Origin: Winogradskyella immobilis
GTDB taxonomy: Bacteria > Bacteroidota > Bacteroidia > Flavobacteriales > Flavobacteriaceae
DNA: 64,000 bases
Reading direction: 5' to 3'
Assembly: GCF_021887715.1 (NCBI RefSeq)
Contig: NZ_JAIQXX010000010.1
Span: forward strand, 49,477 to 113,476
Shown: positions 36,903 to 44,387 of the stretch, piece after piece
Numbering within the stretch: the first letter of the stretch is position 1
Layout of the letters: the number at the start of each line of letters is the position of its first letter
Program-made: the position numbers and the translations under genes
Notes under the pieces: model-generated
What the model was told of the DNA's origin: nothing
The model's input: the letters and a program-made list of their open reading frames with translations, nothing else
Databases searched by the model: none

Positions 36903-38528
36903 TTAATCCAAAACAAATCCTAAAGGTTGTCCCGTTGCTGCATTAGGAAATGCAATATTTAAAAGTGCTGAAATGGTTGGTGCTATATCTGTTATTCTTG
37001 TTTTTTGAAGTGTTTCTCCTTGCTTTATCCCTTTTCCGAATAATAATAAAGGTACATGTGTATCATAGGTATAACCAGAACCATGTGTTGTTCCTTTTTT
37101 AGAATACGATATTACAGATGGGCTTAAAACAACTAAAACATCACCAGATCTTTTTTGGTGATAGCCATTTTGCAATAAATGTTCTATACCATGGTTATAT
37201 GATGTATTTCGCATTGCCGTTGCCGAATAGGCTTTATCTATAAATTTGTAATCTATAATTTCATTGACAATAGCTTCTTGTACCTCAGCTAAATTTAATT
37301 TCAGTGATTTAATCTTAGCTCTATTTAAAAAAATCTGAAAGTCTCCAGCGTATTCTAATAAATCTGAGGCTCCGTAGGTACGTGCTAAGAACACATTTAG
37401 TTTTTTTCTAAAATCATTTAAATCGTAATAGCCTGCGGCAATTTTTTGAGACTGTAAAAATGATGGTACATCGGCAGCAGCATGATCGGCCGTTAAAAAT
37501 ACGGTGTAATTGCCTTTACCTACTTTAGTATCTAATACCGTAAATAAACGCTCTAAATCTTTATCTAATCTTAAATAGGTATCTTCTGTTTCTTTAGCAT
37601 TTACACCAAAATTATGACCCACATAGTCCGTACTAGAATAACTGATAGCTAAAAAATCAGTAACATTATCTTTTCCCAAATCTTCGCCATCAATAGCAGC
37701 TATAGCAAAGTCCGTAGTTAAACTGTTTCCGTATGGAGTTGATTTTATAATATCAAAACCGTTATTCTCTTCACTTAAAGCTTTTAAGTCATAAGGAAAT
37801 GTAGCGGATTCTTTTCCTCTAAATCCATTTTCAAAATTATTTAAGTCTAAACCACTTTCTGTATAAGTGTTAATATCTAATAAGGTATTCCAGGGTTTTA
37901 AATAATCTTCAGTAACTTTAGAGTCATTAAATGTTTTAACCCATTGTGGAAGTTCTTCCATGTAATACGAGCTTGTAACCCAATTGCCCTCTCCTTTTCC
38001 TTGAAACCAATAAGCTGCATTTGCGGAATGTCCAGCAGGTAATACTGCTCCTCTATCTTTCATGGCTATTCCTATAACTTTAGAACGTTGTTGCGTATGT
38101 AAACGCAATTGGTCTGTAACCGTAGTAACAGTCATTCTATTAGGCGAAACTCTACTGTATTTATCTTCTGTACCGACTGGATTAAAACTATCATCATTAA
38201 CACAGTACACTGATTTTTTTTCAACTTTATCGTACCAATTATTAGAAATTATACCATGGTATTTGGGAGTTGTGCCAGTATAAACGGCTGCATGCCCTGG
38301 ACCTGTATAAGTTGGAATATAATTAAAGTGATTGTTTTTACAATTAAAACCTTCATTCATCATACGTTTAAAACCGCCATTGCCGTATTTAGCATCGAAT
38401 CTTGTGAGGTAATCGTATCTCATTTGGTCAACTACAATACCAACTACAAGTTTCGGTTTTTCATTAGATTGTGCTTTAGAAAAAGTGAAACTAAAGCAGA
38501 TGATTATAAGTAAGAATGCATTTTTCAT
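36903..38528 (-). CDS. pafA: PafA-type alkaline phosphatase
   Basis: A 541-residue exported phosphatase of the PafA/NPP branch. After a signal peptide (cleavage near FSKAQ, residue 20) comes VGIVVDQMRYDYLTRFD with the first metal Asp. The nucleophile is probably Thr75 in PTYTGPGHAAVYTG, and metal-binding TADHAAAD and THGSGYTYDTHVPLL follow. PafA is a calcium-influenced, phosphate-independent periplasmic phosphomonoesterase that frees phosphate from organic compounds. It is encoded alone, divergent from mlaE. Confidence 0.92.
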   Translation of the reverse strand: MKNAFLLIIICFSFTFSKAQSNEKPKLVVGIVVDQMRYDYLTRFDAKYGNGGFKRMMNEGFNCKNNHFNYIPTYTGPGHAAVYTGTTPKYHGIISNNWYDKVEKKSVYCVNDDSFNPVGTEDKYSRVSPNRMTVTTVTDQLRLHTQQRSKVIGIAMKDRGAVLPAGHSANAAYWFQGKGEGNWVTSSYYMEELPQWVKTFNDSKVTEDYLKPWNTLLDINTYTESGLDLNNFENGFRGKESATFPYDLKALSEENNGFDIIKSTPYGNSLTTDFAIAAIDGEDLGKDNVTDFLAISYSSTDYVGHNFGVNAKETEDTYLRLDKDLERLFTVLDTKVGKGNYTVFLTADHAAADVPSFLQSQKIAAGYYDLNDFRKKLNVFLARTYGASDLLEYAGDFQIFLNRAKIKSLKLNLAEVQEAIVNEIIDYKFIDKAYSATAMRNTSYNHGIEHLLQNGYHQKRSGDVLVVLSPSVISYSKKGTTHGSGYTYDTHVPLLLFGKGIKQGETLQKTRITDIAPTISALLNIAFPNAATGQPLGFVLD

Positions 38529-38639
38529 TCGTAAGAGAAATTAATTCAATATCAAAAATACGGATTTTAAGAGATCTTAATTTAATTTAGCGTTAATTTA
38601 CCCATAGATTTTCATAATTTAGCGATAGTAAAATTAAAG

Positions 38640-39377
38640 ATGAGTTATCTTCAAAGTATAGGCCTTTATTTTTTAATGATTAAAGATATGTTTCGGAAAC
38701 CAACAAAATGGTCCGTTATGCGTTCTTTAATCCTTAAAGACATTGATGATCTTGTTATTGGATCTATAGGTATTGTAGCGTTTATATCTTTCTTTGTTGG
38801 TGGTGTTGTAACCATTCAGACTGCATTAAATTTAAACAATCCGCTTATCCCTTTACATTTAATTGGTTTTGCAACAAGGCAATCTATAATATTAGAGTTT
38901 GCTCCAACATTTATCTCTATAATTATGGCTGGTAAAGTTGGCTCTTTTATAACATCTAGTATTGGTACAATGCGTGTTACCGAACAGATTGATGCTTTAG
39001 AAGTTATGGGTGTTAATTCTCTAAACTATCTTATTTTCCCTAAGTTTATTGCACTAATGTTGTACCCTTTTGTAATTGCTATTGCTATGTTTTTAGGAAT
39101 TTCAGGAGGTCTTATTGCTAGTGTATATGGTGGTTATGCACCTATGGATGTATATATAACAGGTGTACAACTCGATTTTATTCCATTTCATATTGTATAT
39201 GCATTTCTTAAAACATTAATCTTTGCTTTTCTTTTGGCTACAATCCCATCATTTCATGGTTATTATATGAAAGGTGGAGCTCTAGAGGTTGGTAAAGCAA
39301 GTACGACATCGTTTGTTTGGACAAGTGTATTTATTATACTTTTAAATTATATATTAACTCAATTGCTTTTAAGTTAA
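38640..39377 (+). CDS. mlaE: MlaE-family ABC transporter permease
   Basis: A 245-residue permease with about five membrane helices and the MlaE hallmark ITSSIGTMRVTEQIDALEVMG, involved in coupling to the ATPase. It belongs to systems that move phospholipids between inner and outer membranes to maintain asymmetry. Its stop overlaps the start of the ATPase gene (TAATG). An MlaD (MCE) gene is not adjacent in this window, so the complex may use one encoded elsewhere. Confidence 0.93.
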   Translation: MSYLQSIGLYFLMIKDMFRKPTKWSVMRSLILKDIDDLVIGSIGIVAFISFFVGGVVTIQTALNLNNPLIPLHLIGFATRQSIILEFAPTFISIIMAGKVGSFITSSIGTMRVTEQIDALEVMGVNSLNYLIFPKFIALMLYPFVIAIAMFLGISGGLIASVYGGYAPMDVYITGVQLDFIPFHIVYAFLKTLIFAFLLATIPSFHGYYMKGGALEVGKASTTSFVWTSVFIILLNYILTQLLLS

Positions 39378-40144
39378 TGATCATAGTAGATAACATATTT
39401 AAATCATTTGGAGAGAACCAAATTTTAAAGGGCATTAATACTACTTTTGAAAAAGGAAAAACAAATCTTATTATTGGGCAAAGTGGATCAGGGAAAACAG
39501 TATTTTTAAAATGCCTATTAGGATTGTTTGAGTATGAAGATGGTTGCATATCGTATGATGGAAAAAAATATATAGAATTAAACGCTAATCAAAAACGAGA
39601 TTTAAGAGCTGAAATAGGCATGGTATTTCAAGGTAGTGCTTTATTTGATTCTATGACTATTGCCGAAAACGTAATGTTTCCATTACGTATGTACACCAAA
39701 CAAAGTAGAAGCGAAATGGAAGATCGTGTTAATGTGGTATTAAACCGTGTTAATCTCAGTGATGCCCATAAAAAGATGCCTAGTGAAGCTTCTGGAGGTA
39801 TGCAAAAACGTGTTGCTATAGCAAGAGCTATTGTAAATAATCCTAAATATTTATTTTGTGACGAGCCTAACTCTGGTTTAGATCCAAGAACTTCTATTGT
39901 TATTGATAATTTAATTCAAGAGATTACGGACGAATTTAATATTACTACGGTAATTAACTCTCACGATATGAATTCTGTAATGGAAATAGGTGAGAAAATT
40001 GTGTTTTTAAAAGATGGTTTAAAAGAATGGGAAGGTTCTAATAAAACTATTTTTAAAACAGATAATGAAGCTGTAACTAACTTTGTTTACTCATCTAACT
40101 TGTTTAAAAAAGTAAGACGCATGTATTTAGAAGAGAATGCTTAA
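39377..40144 (+). CDS. mlaF: MlaF-family ABC transporter ATPase
   Basis: A 255-residue ATPase with complete motifs: Walker A GQSGSGKT, signature ASGGMQKR, Walker B YLFCDEPNSGLDP and switch NSHD. I start at 39377 because MIIVDNIFKSFGENQIL is the normal N-terminus and the TAATG overlap with mlaE signals coupling; the open frame upstream to 39317 lies within mlaE. It drives lipid transport by MlaE. Its stop overlaps the convergent DUF389 gene by 4 bp. Confidence 0.95.
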   Translation: MIIVDNIFKSFGENQILKGINTTFEKGKTNLIIGQSGSGKTVFLKCLLGLFEYEDGCISYDGKKYIELNANQKRDLRAEIGMVFQGSALFDSMTIAENVMFPLRMYTKQSRSEMEDRVNVVLNRVNLSDAHKKMPSEASGGMQKRVAIARAIVNNPKYLFCDEPNSGLDPRTSIVIDNLIQEITDEFNITTVINSHDMNSVMEIGEKIVFLKDGLKEWEGSNKTIFKTDNEAVTNFVYSSNLFKKVRRMYLEENA

Positions 40145-41649
40145 TTTCTTTTAATCACTATAGTATCTGACTTTATTTCTTGCCTTAACCAAGCACTTAG
40201 TTCTTTTTCCTTAATTGACATAAGGCTATCGTTAAGTGTATTATTCCATTTTACATTAGCAACGGCTAGTGTATCTATATTTATAAAATCTTTAGATTCT
40301 AACATTTCTGCATAGCTAAAATATTGTAAATCGTTAAATCTTATTTTAGCATCTTTAGCCAAATTTGTAAATGATACCGAATTTTCATTAGCACTATTCT
40401 GCTCTATCTCTTGATTTAAATTGGTAATTTCAGATTCCAAGTTATCAATCTGACTTTGTAACCCTGAAATAATATTATCCTTTCCATCTATTTGCTGTAT
40501 CGCTCTATCATAAGCATCAGAAATTTTATCGATACTTCGGTTTTTGTTCCCGTTAATAATCAATTCAAAATCTTTTATTTTATCATAACGCCTTAAACCA
40601 TTTTTTAGGTAAGCTTCAGTAGCCAGAGTTATTTCATCATTAAAATACAATGTAATCTTCTTCTCTTCGTAATTTAGTATACCTTGTTGAAACCAGAGTT
40701 CATGGTTATCTTTTACTTCATATTTTTCATAACGTTCATAATCATTTTCACAACCGCTTAATCTCAAAACATTTACAAATGTTTTAATTGGCCATATCAT
40801 TACTAAAATTGCTATTAAAGCAGCAAACCTCGCAATTCGTCTTCGTTTTGCTGAATTTGCATAACGTATCATCGGAAAACGCAATACCTTAAGTACAATA
40901 AATGTTGCTATAGCAATAAATATGGTGTTAATAGTAAATAGGTTCATTGCCCCTAAGAAATAGTTCCATCCAAGTGAAACATCATCTCCTCCTCTAAAAA
41001 CTATACCCAAACCATAGCCTGCCGTACATAACGGAGGCATTAAAGCTGTAGCTATTGCTACACCAAAAATTACAGAAGCTATAGTACCTTTTTTAGTTCT
41101 AGCAATAATTAATGCCGATCCTCCAAAAAAAGCAATAAGCACATCTCTAATATCTGGTGTTACTCGACCAAAAAGTTCATCTGTTTTAAACTCACCTCCT
41201 GGAAATAACCAAAAAAACAAAAATGCCGTTAATAAGCTTAACACAATCATGGTCGTTAAATTAACTAGCGACTTTTTTAAAGTATCTATATCATTAATAG
41301 CTAGAGACATACCAATACCAAGTATTGGTCCCATTAGTGGTGATATTAACATAGCTCCAATAACCACAGCTGTAGAATCGGCATTAAGACCAACTGAAGC
41401 CACCATAATTGAACAAACTAAAATCCAAGCGGTTGCTCCTTTAAACGGAATGTCTGCTTTTATAGCCTCAATAGTTGCATCTCTATCTGTATCATCTCTA
41501 AAGCTTAGAAGTTCAACCATAAAAGTCTTTATGCTTGCAAATAAGCCTTTAGCATCTTCTTTTACTGCCTGTTTTTTTTCTTCAACAGCTTTCTCCTTAT
41601 CGACGGACTGCTCTTCAGAAAAATTGAATTTGTTTTCTTGCTCTGCCAT
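40141..41649 (-). CDS. DUF389 (TIGR00341-like) membrane protein with long C-terminal domain
   Basis: A 502-residue protein. After an acidic, Lys-rich N-terminus, residues ~65-290 hold 6-7 membrane helices with the DUF389 pattern LISPLMGPILGIGMSLAIND and TALMPPLCTAGYGLG. The C-terminal ~210 residues form a soluble part with a coiled coil (SDAYDRAIQQIDGKDNIISG then LQSQIDNLESEITNLNQEIE). The role of DUF389 proteins is not known. The gene overlaps mlaF at the 3' end and is 15 bp after the guanylyltransferase gene. Confidence 0.85.
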   Translation of the reverse strand: MAEQENKFNFSEEQSVDKEKAVEEKKQAVKEDAKGLFASIKTFMVELLSFRDDTDRDATIEAIKADIPFKGATAWILVCSIMVASVGLNADSTAVVIGAMLISPLMGPILGIGMSLAINDIDTLKKSLVNLTTMIVLSLLTAFLFFWLFPGGEFKTDELFGRVTPDIRDVLIAFFGGSALIIARTKKGTIASVIFGVAIATALMPPLCTAGYGLGIVFRGGDDVSLGWNYFLGAMNLFTINTIFIAIATFIVLKVLRFPMIRYANSAKRRRIARFAALIAILVMIWPIKTFVNVLRLSGCENDYERYEKYEVKDNHELWFQQGILNYEEKKITLYFNDEITLATEAYLKNGLRRYDKIKDFELIINGNKNRSIDKISDAYDRAIQQIDGKDNIISGLQSQIDNLESEITNLNQEIEQNSANENSVSFTNLAKDAKIRFNDLQYFSYAEMLESKDFINIDTLAVANVKWNNTLNDSLMSIKEKELSAWLRQEIKSDTIVIKRN

Positions 41650-41664
41650 TTTATAATGGATTAA

Positions 41665-42747
41665 TTAACCGTATTCTTCTCCAAAATTAGCTTTTACATT
41701 CTGGAGTACTTTCTTTATATCTTGTTCTTTTGTTTTAGGAAAGATAAGTAAAACTTCATCCTTATCTACCACAATATAATCTTTAAGGCCATCGATAACC
41801 ACGAGTTTATCTTTGTTAGAACGAATCATATTTCCTGATGCGTCTTCTAAAAGTGTCTTTGCATTAACTACAGCATTATTAGTATCATCTTTATCTAACT
41901 TGTCGTATAAACTGCCCCAAGTTCCTAAATCGTTCCAATCAAAAGTAGCAGGAATCACATAGACATTATCACTTTTTTCCATCACCGCATAATCAATAGA
42001 TATATTTTCGGCCTTAGCATAATTCTCAGTTATAAAAGCACCTTCTTTTTCAGTATTATAGGCTTCATATCCGTTTTTAAAGTGTTGGAATAACTCAGGC
42101 TGATTCTTTTTAAATGCTTCTAAAACGCTTTTTACACTCCACATAAAAATACCTGCATTCCATAAAAAATTTCCTTGTTTAATAAACGATTTTGCCGTTT
42201 CATAATTTGGTTTTTCTCTGAATTGATTGACTTTTCTAATAGAATCACCTGAAGTATTATCATATTCTATATACCCATAACCTGTATTGGGAAATGTTGG
42301 CGTTATACCCAAAGTCATCAAAGCATTGTTTGACCCACAAAAATCAAAAGCTTGTTGCACATTATTAGTAAAAGCTTGTTCATCTTCAATCCAATGATCG
42401 CTAGGTGCAACAATCATAACGGCGTCAGGGTTTTCTTTTTGAATCTTTAATGCCGCATACAAAATACAAGGAGCAGTATTTCTCATGGCAGGTTCTAAAA
42501 CGACTTGCCGTTGTGTTATCTCTGGTAATTGTTCAAATACTAGATCGTTGTAACGTTCATTAGTGAGTATAAATATATTCTCTTTTGGAATCAATTGAGC
42601 TAAGCGATGAAACGTCTTTTGTATCAACGTATCTCCTGTACCCAGCATATCGTGAAACTGTTTCGGGAAATCTTGAGTACTAATCGGCCAAAATCGTGAG
42701 CCTACTCCTCCAGCCATTAAAATGGCGTAATAATTTTGGTTTTTCAT
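41665..42747 (-). CDS. manC: Mannose-1-phosphate guanylyltransferase
   Basis: A 360-residue nucleotidyltransferase that makes GDP-mannose from mannose-1-phosphate and GTP. The N-terminal signature AILMAGGVGSRFWPISTQDF with PKQF is clear, followed by VAPSDHWIED and GYGYIEY, and the late FREKPNYETAKSFI and NAGIFMW. The length shows it lacks the isomerase domain of bifunctional ManC proteins. GDP-mannose feeds surface glycans. It is upstream of DUF389 in the same direction. Confidence 0.93.
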   Translation of the reverse strand: MKNQNYYAILMAGGVGSRFWPISTQDFPKQFHDMLGTGDTLIQKTFHRLAQLIPKENIFILTNERYNDLVFEQLPEITQRQVVLEPAMRNTAPCILYAALKIQKENPDAVMIVAPSDHWIEDEQAFTNNVQQAFDFCGSNNALMTLGITPTFPNTGYGYIEYDNTSGDSIRKVNQFREKPNYETAKSFIKQGNFLWNAGIFMWSVKSVLEAFKKNQPELFQHFKNGYEAYNTEKEGAFITENYAKAENISIDYAVMEKSDNVYVIPATFDWNDLGTWGSLYDKLDKDDTNNAVVNAKTLLEDASGNMIRSNKDKLVVIDGLKDYIVVDKDEVLLIFPKTKEQDIKKVLQNVKANFGEEYG

Positions 42748-42760
42748 TTTATTATTAGTA

Positions 42761-42786
42761 ACCTTTCGACTGCGCTCAAGGTGACA
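42761..42786 (+). repeat. Covarying-stem hairpin repeat, copy D
   Basis: The stem ACCTT/AAGGT encloses the constant loop TCGACTGCGCTC and is followed by GACA. It lies in the 118-bp space between the SprT-like and guanylyltransferase genes. See the other copies at 44244, 44353, 45260 and 45701; each has a different but complementary stem. Confidence 0.85.
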
Positions 42787-42814
42787 TTTTCTATATTAAT
42801 TCATATATTTTTAT

Positions 42815-42853
42815 ATTCCTTCTCGATAGCTATCGGGATTCACAGGAATGACA
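42815..42853 (+). repeat. Compound palindromic repeat
   Basis: An outer stem ATTCCT/AGGAAT encloses the inner palindrome TCTCGATAGCTATCGGGA (42821-42838) and ends in TGACA. The inner part matches the palindromes at 7509 and 56528. The TGACA end is shared with the covarying-stem hairpins, one of which lies 29 bp to the left. Confidence 0.75.
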
Positions 42854-42865
42854 ATTGTTCTTTAT

Positions 42866-43501
42866 TTATGTGATATTCCCTTCTTCAAGGGAATGGAGTT
42901 GTTGTTTTAACAATTCCACCTCAGCATTAGGGTTGAAAAGATACAACTTTCCTGAATTTACCTCTATACATTCAAATCGCTTTCTACGTTTTTGCCCCTT
43001 TTTAAATATTCGTCCATTATATAACTTAAATGTTACACCTAAAGGCACTTCAAATACATAAGTTTTATCATTTGGCGCATCAAACTGCTTTAATGCTAGT
43101 GCTAATTGTGAATCCGTATCACTAGAAGCTTTTGGGTTTTTAAAATGCTCTGCCAAAAGCGGTAATAATTCATTAGGAAAAATTTCTGGATTTAAAAACG
43201 GTAGCATTAAATACTGAAAGGTTTGCTTCCATTCTTTACCATGGGGTTTTATAAATTTTCCGAAACGTTTATACGCTTCTAAATGCGCTATCTCATGAAC
43301 TAAAGTGATTAAAAAACGGTATTTATTCAAATTAGAATTTACTGTAATCTGATGCTTCCCATTAGGTAACTGTCTATAATCTCCATGACGGGTTTTACGT
43401 TCATTTTTTATTTTAACAACAAGATGTTCTTCATCTAATAGACTCGCAACAATATCTAAAGCCGTTTCGGGAATATAATTTTTAATCTGGTTTTGCATCA
43501 A
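42866..43501 (-). CDS. SprT-like zinc metalloprotease
   Basis: A 211-residue protein with the zincin motif HEIAH (His69, Glu70, His73) in LITLVHEIAHLEAYKRFG and a third His in KPHGKEW. The C-terminal ~80 residues form a small beta-rich domain with an unusual KKGQKRRKRFECIEVNSGK stretch. SprT/Spartan proteins are poorly understood in bacteria; eukaryotic relatives cut DNA-protein crosslinks. The start overlaps the stop of the SDR gene by 4 bp (ATGA), so the two are co-expressed. Confidence 0.88.
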   Translation of the reverse strand: MMQNQIKNYIPETALDIVASLLDEEHLVVKIKNERKTRHGDYRQLPNGKHQITVNSNLNKYRFLITLVHEIAHLEAYKRFGKFIKPHGKEWKQTFQYLMLPFLNPEIFPNELLPLLAEHFKNPKASSDTDSQLALALKQFDAPNDKTYVFEVPLGVTFKLYNGRIFKKGQKRRKRFECIEVNSGKLYLFNPNAEVELLKQQLHSLEEGNIT

Positions 43502-44181
43502 GGTGTAGAGTTCGATACTTGTAATAGTTTACCGTTATAATATTTACTTCCTGTTAAAGCAAAATCAGTAATATATTCTGCCATTTCTAAAGCCGTTGTT
43601 GGTGCTTGATAGCCTGGAAAAGCTTCTTCTAACATCTCTGTTTGTACAGCTCCTAAGGCTAGCACATTAAAATTTGGTCCGGTTTCTTTATATTCTTCGG
43701 CTAGTAATTCAGTTAATGTAATCACTGCTGCTTTGCTAGAACTATAAGCCGCCAATCCTGGGAATTTTAAACTGCCTTGCACACCTCCCATAGAGCTAAC
43801 AGTTACAACATGTCCTTCTTTTTTCATAAACGGAATAACAACACGTGTTAGTTCTGAAACGCCAAACACATTCGTTTTATAAACGGTTTCAAAATCTGAA
43901 ATTGTAGTCTCTGCAAACGGCTTGTTAAGTAATGCGCCTGCATTGTTAATTAAAACATCTACCTGTTGCCAATTCTCTTTAATAAAATTAGTGACTTGTT
44001 TGTAAACATTAGCTTCACATAAATCACACGAAAAAGTAATTACATTATCTAATTTCAAGTTTTTAATTGGTGTTTCGTTTCTAGATAAAGCTAATACTTG
44101 ATGACCTTGACTGGCAAATAATTTAACCATTTCAAAGCCTATACCTCGGCTTGTCCCTGTGATTATGATGTTTTTTGACAT
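43498..44181 (-). CDS. Short-chain dehydrogenase/reductase
   Basis: A 227-residue classical SDR. The NAD(P)-binding motif is GTSRGIGFEMVKLF, with NNAG at LINNAGALLNKPF. The catalytic Ser-Tyr-Lys is visible in VTVSSMGGVQG and AAYSSSKAAVITL. An Arg/basic residue after the second strand (LSRNE) suggests NADPH. The substrate is unknown. It is co-transcribed with the SprT-like gene. Confidence 0.9.
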   Translation of the reverse strand: MSKNIIITGTSRGIGFEMVKLFASQGHQVLALSRNETPIKNLKLDNVITFSCDLCEANVYKQVTNFIKENWQQVDVLINNAGALLNKPFAETTISDFETVYKTNVFGVSELTRVVIPFMKKEGHVVTVSSMGGVQGSLKFPGLAAYSSSKAAVITLTELLAEEYKETGPNFNVLALGAVQTEMLEEAFPGYQAPTTALEMAEYITDFALTGSKYYNGKLLQVSNSTP

Positions 44182-44206
44182 AATAGAAATTGATTATAAA
44201 AAGCCG

Positions 44207-44287
44207 TCAATTCGAGTATCCTGTCCCGATACAATTTTCTTTTATCTCAACTACGCTCGATATGACAGAAAATCACTCTGATTGACA
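44207..44287 (+). repeat. Mosaic of degenerate hairpin repeats, includes copy E
   Basis: The space between the SDR and pdhC genes is built of repeat pieces. Copy E (44244-44268) has stem TATC/GATA around TCAACTACGCTC, a variant of the standard loop, and ends TATGACA. To its left GTATCCTGTCCCGATAC (44217-44233 approximately) forms another hairpin. To its right AATCA-CTC-TGATT is followed by GACA (44271-44287). Confidence 0.6.
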
Positions 44288-44315
44288 TAAATTTTCAAAA
44301 TATTACTTAAAGATA

Positions 44316-44343
44316 AAATCCTACCACTAAGTAGGTAGGATTT
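44316..44343. terminator. Terminator downstream of pdhC
   Basis: AAATCCTAC and GTAGGATTT pair over 9 bp with a 10-nt loop. The stem lies 45 bp past the pdhC stop codon on the minus strand. A T-run is stronger on the plus strand, so activity for pdhC is likely but not certain. Confidence 0.6.
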
Positions 44344-44352
44344 ATTTTTATA

Positions 44353-44381
44353 GAGACTCTTCGACTGCGCTCAGAGTGACA
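44353..44381 (+). repeat. Covarying-stem hairpin repeat, copy C
   Basis: GAG is followed by stem ACTCT/AGAGT around loop TCGACTGCGCTC and then GACA. It ends 7 bp before the pdhC stop codon on the opposite strand, just downstream of the gene. Confidence 0.85.
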
Positions 44382-44387
44382 TTTTTA

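Noticed and set aside
41249..41656. Antisense frame of 135 codons opposite DUF389
   Set aside because: Shadow of the DUF389 gene; no promoter, domain or neighbour supports it.
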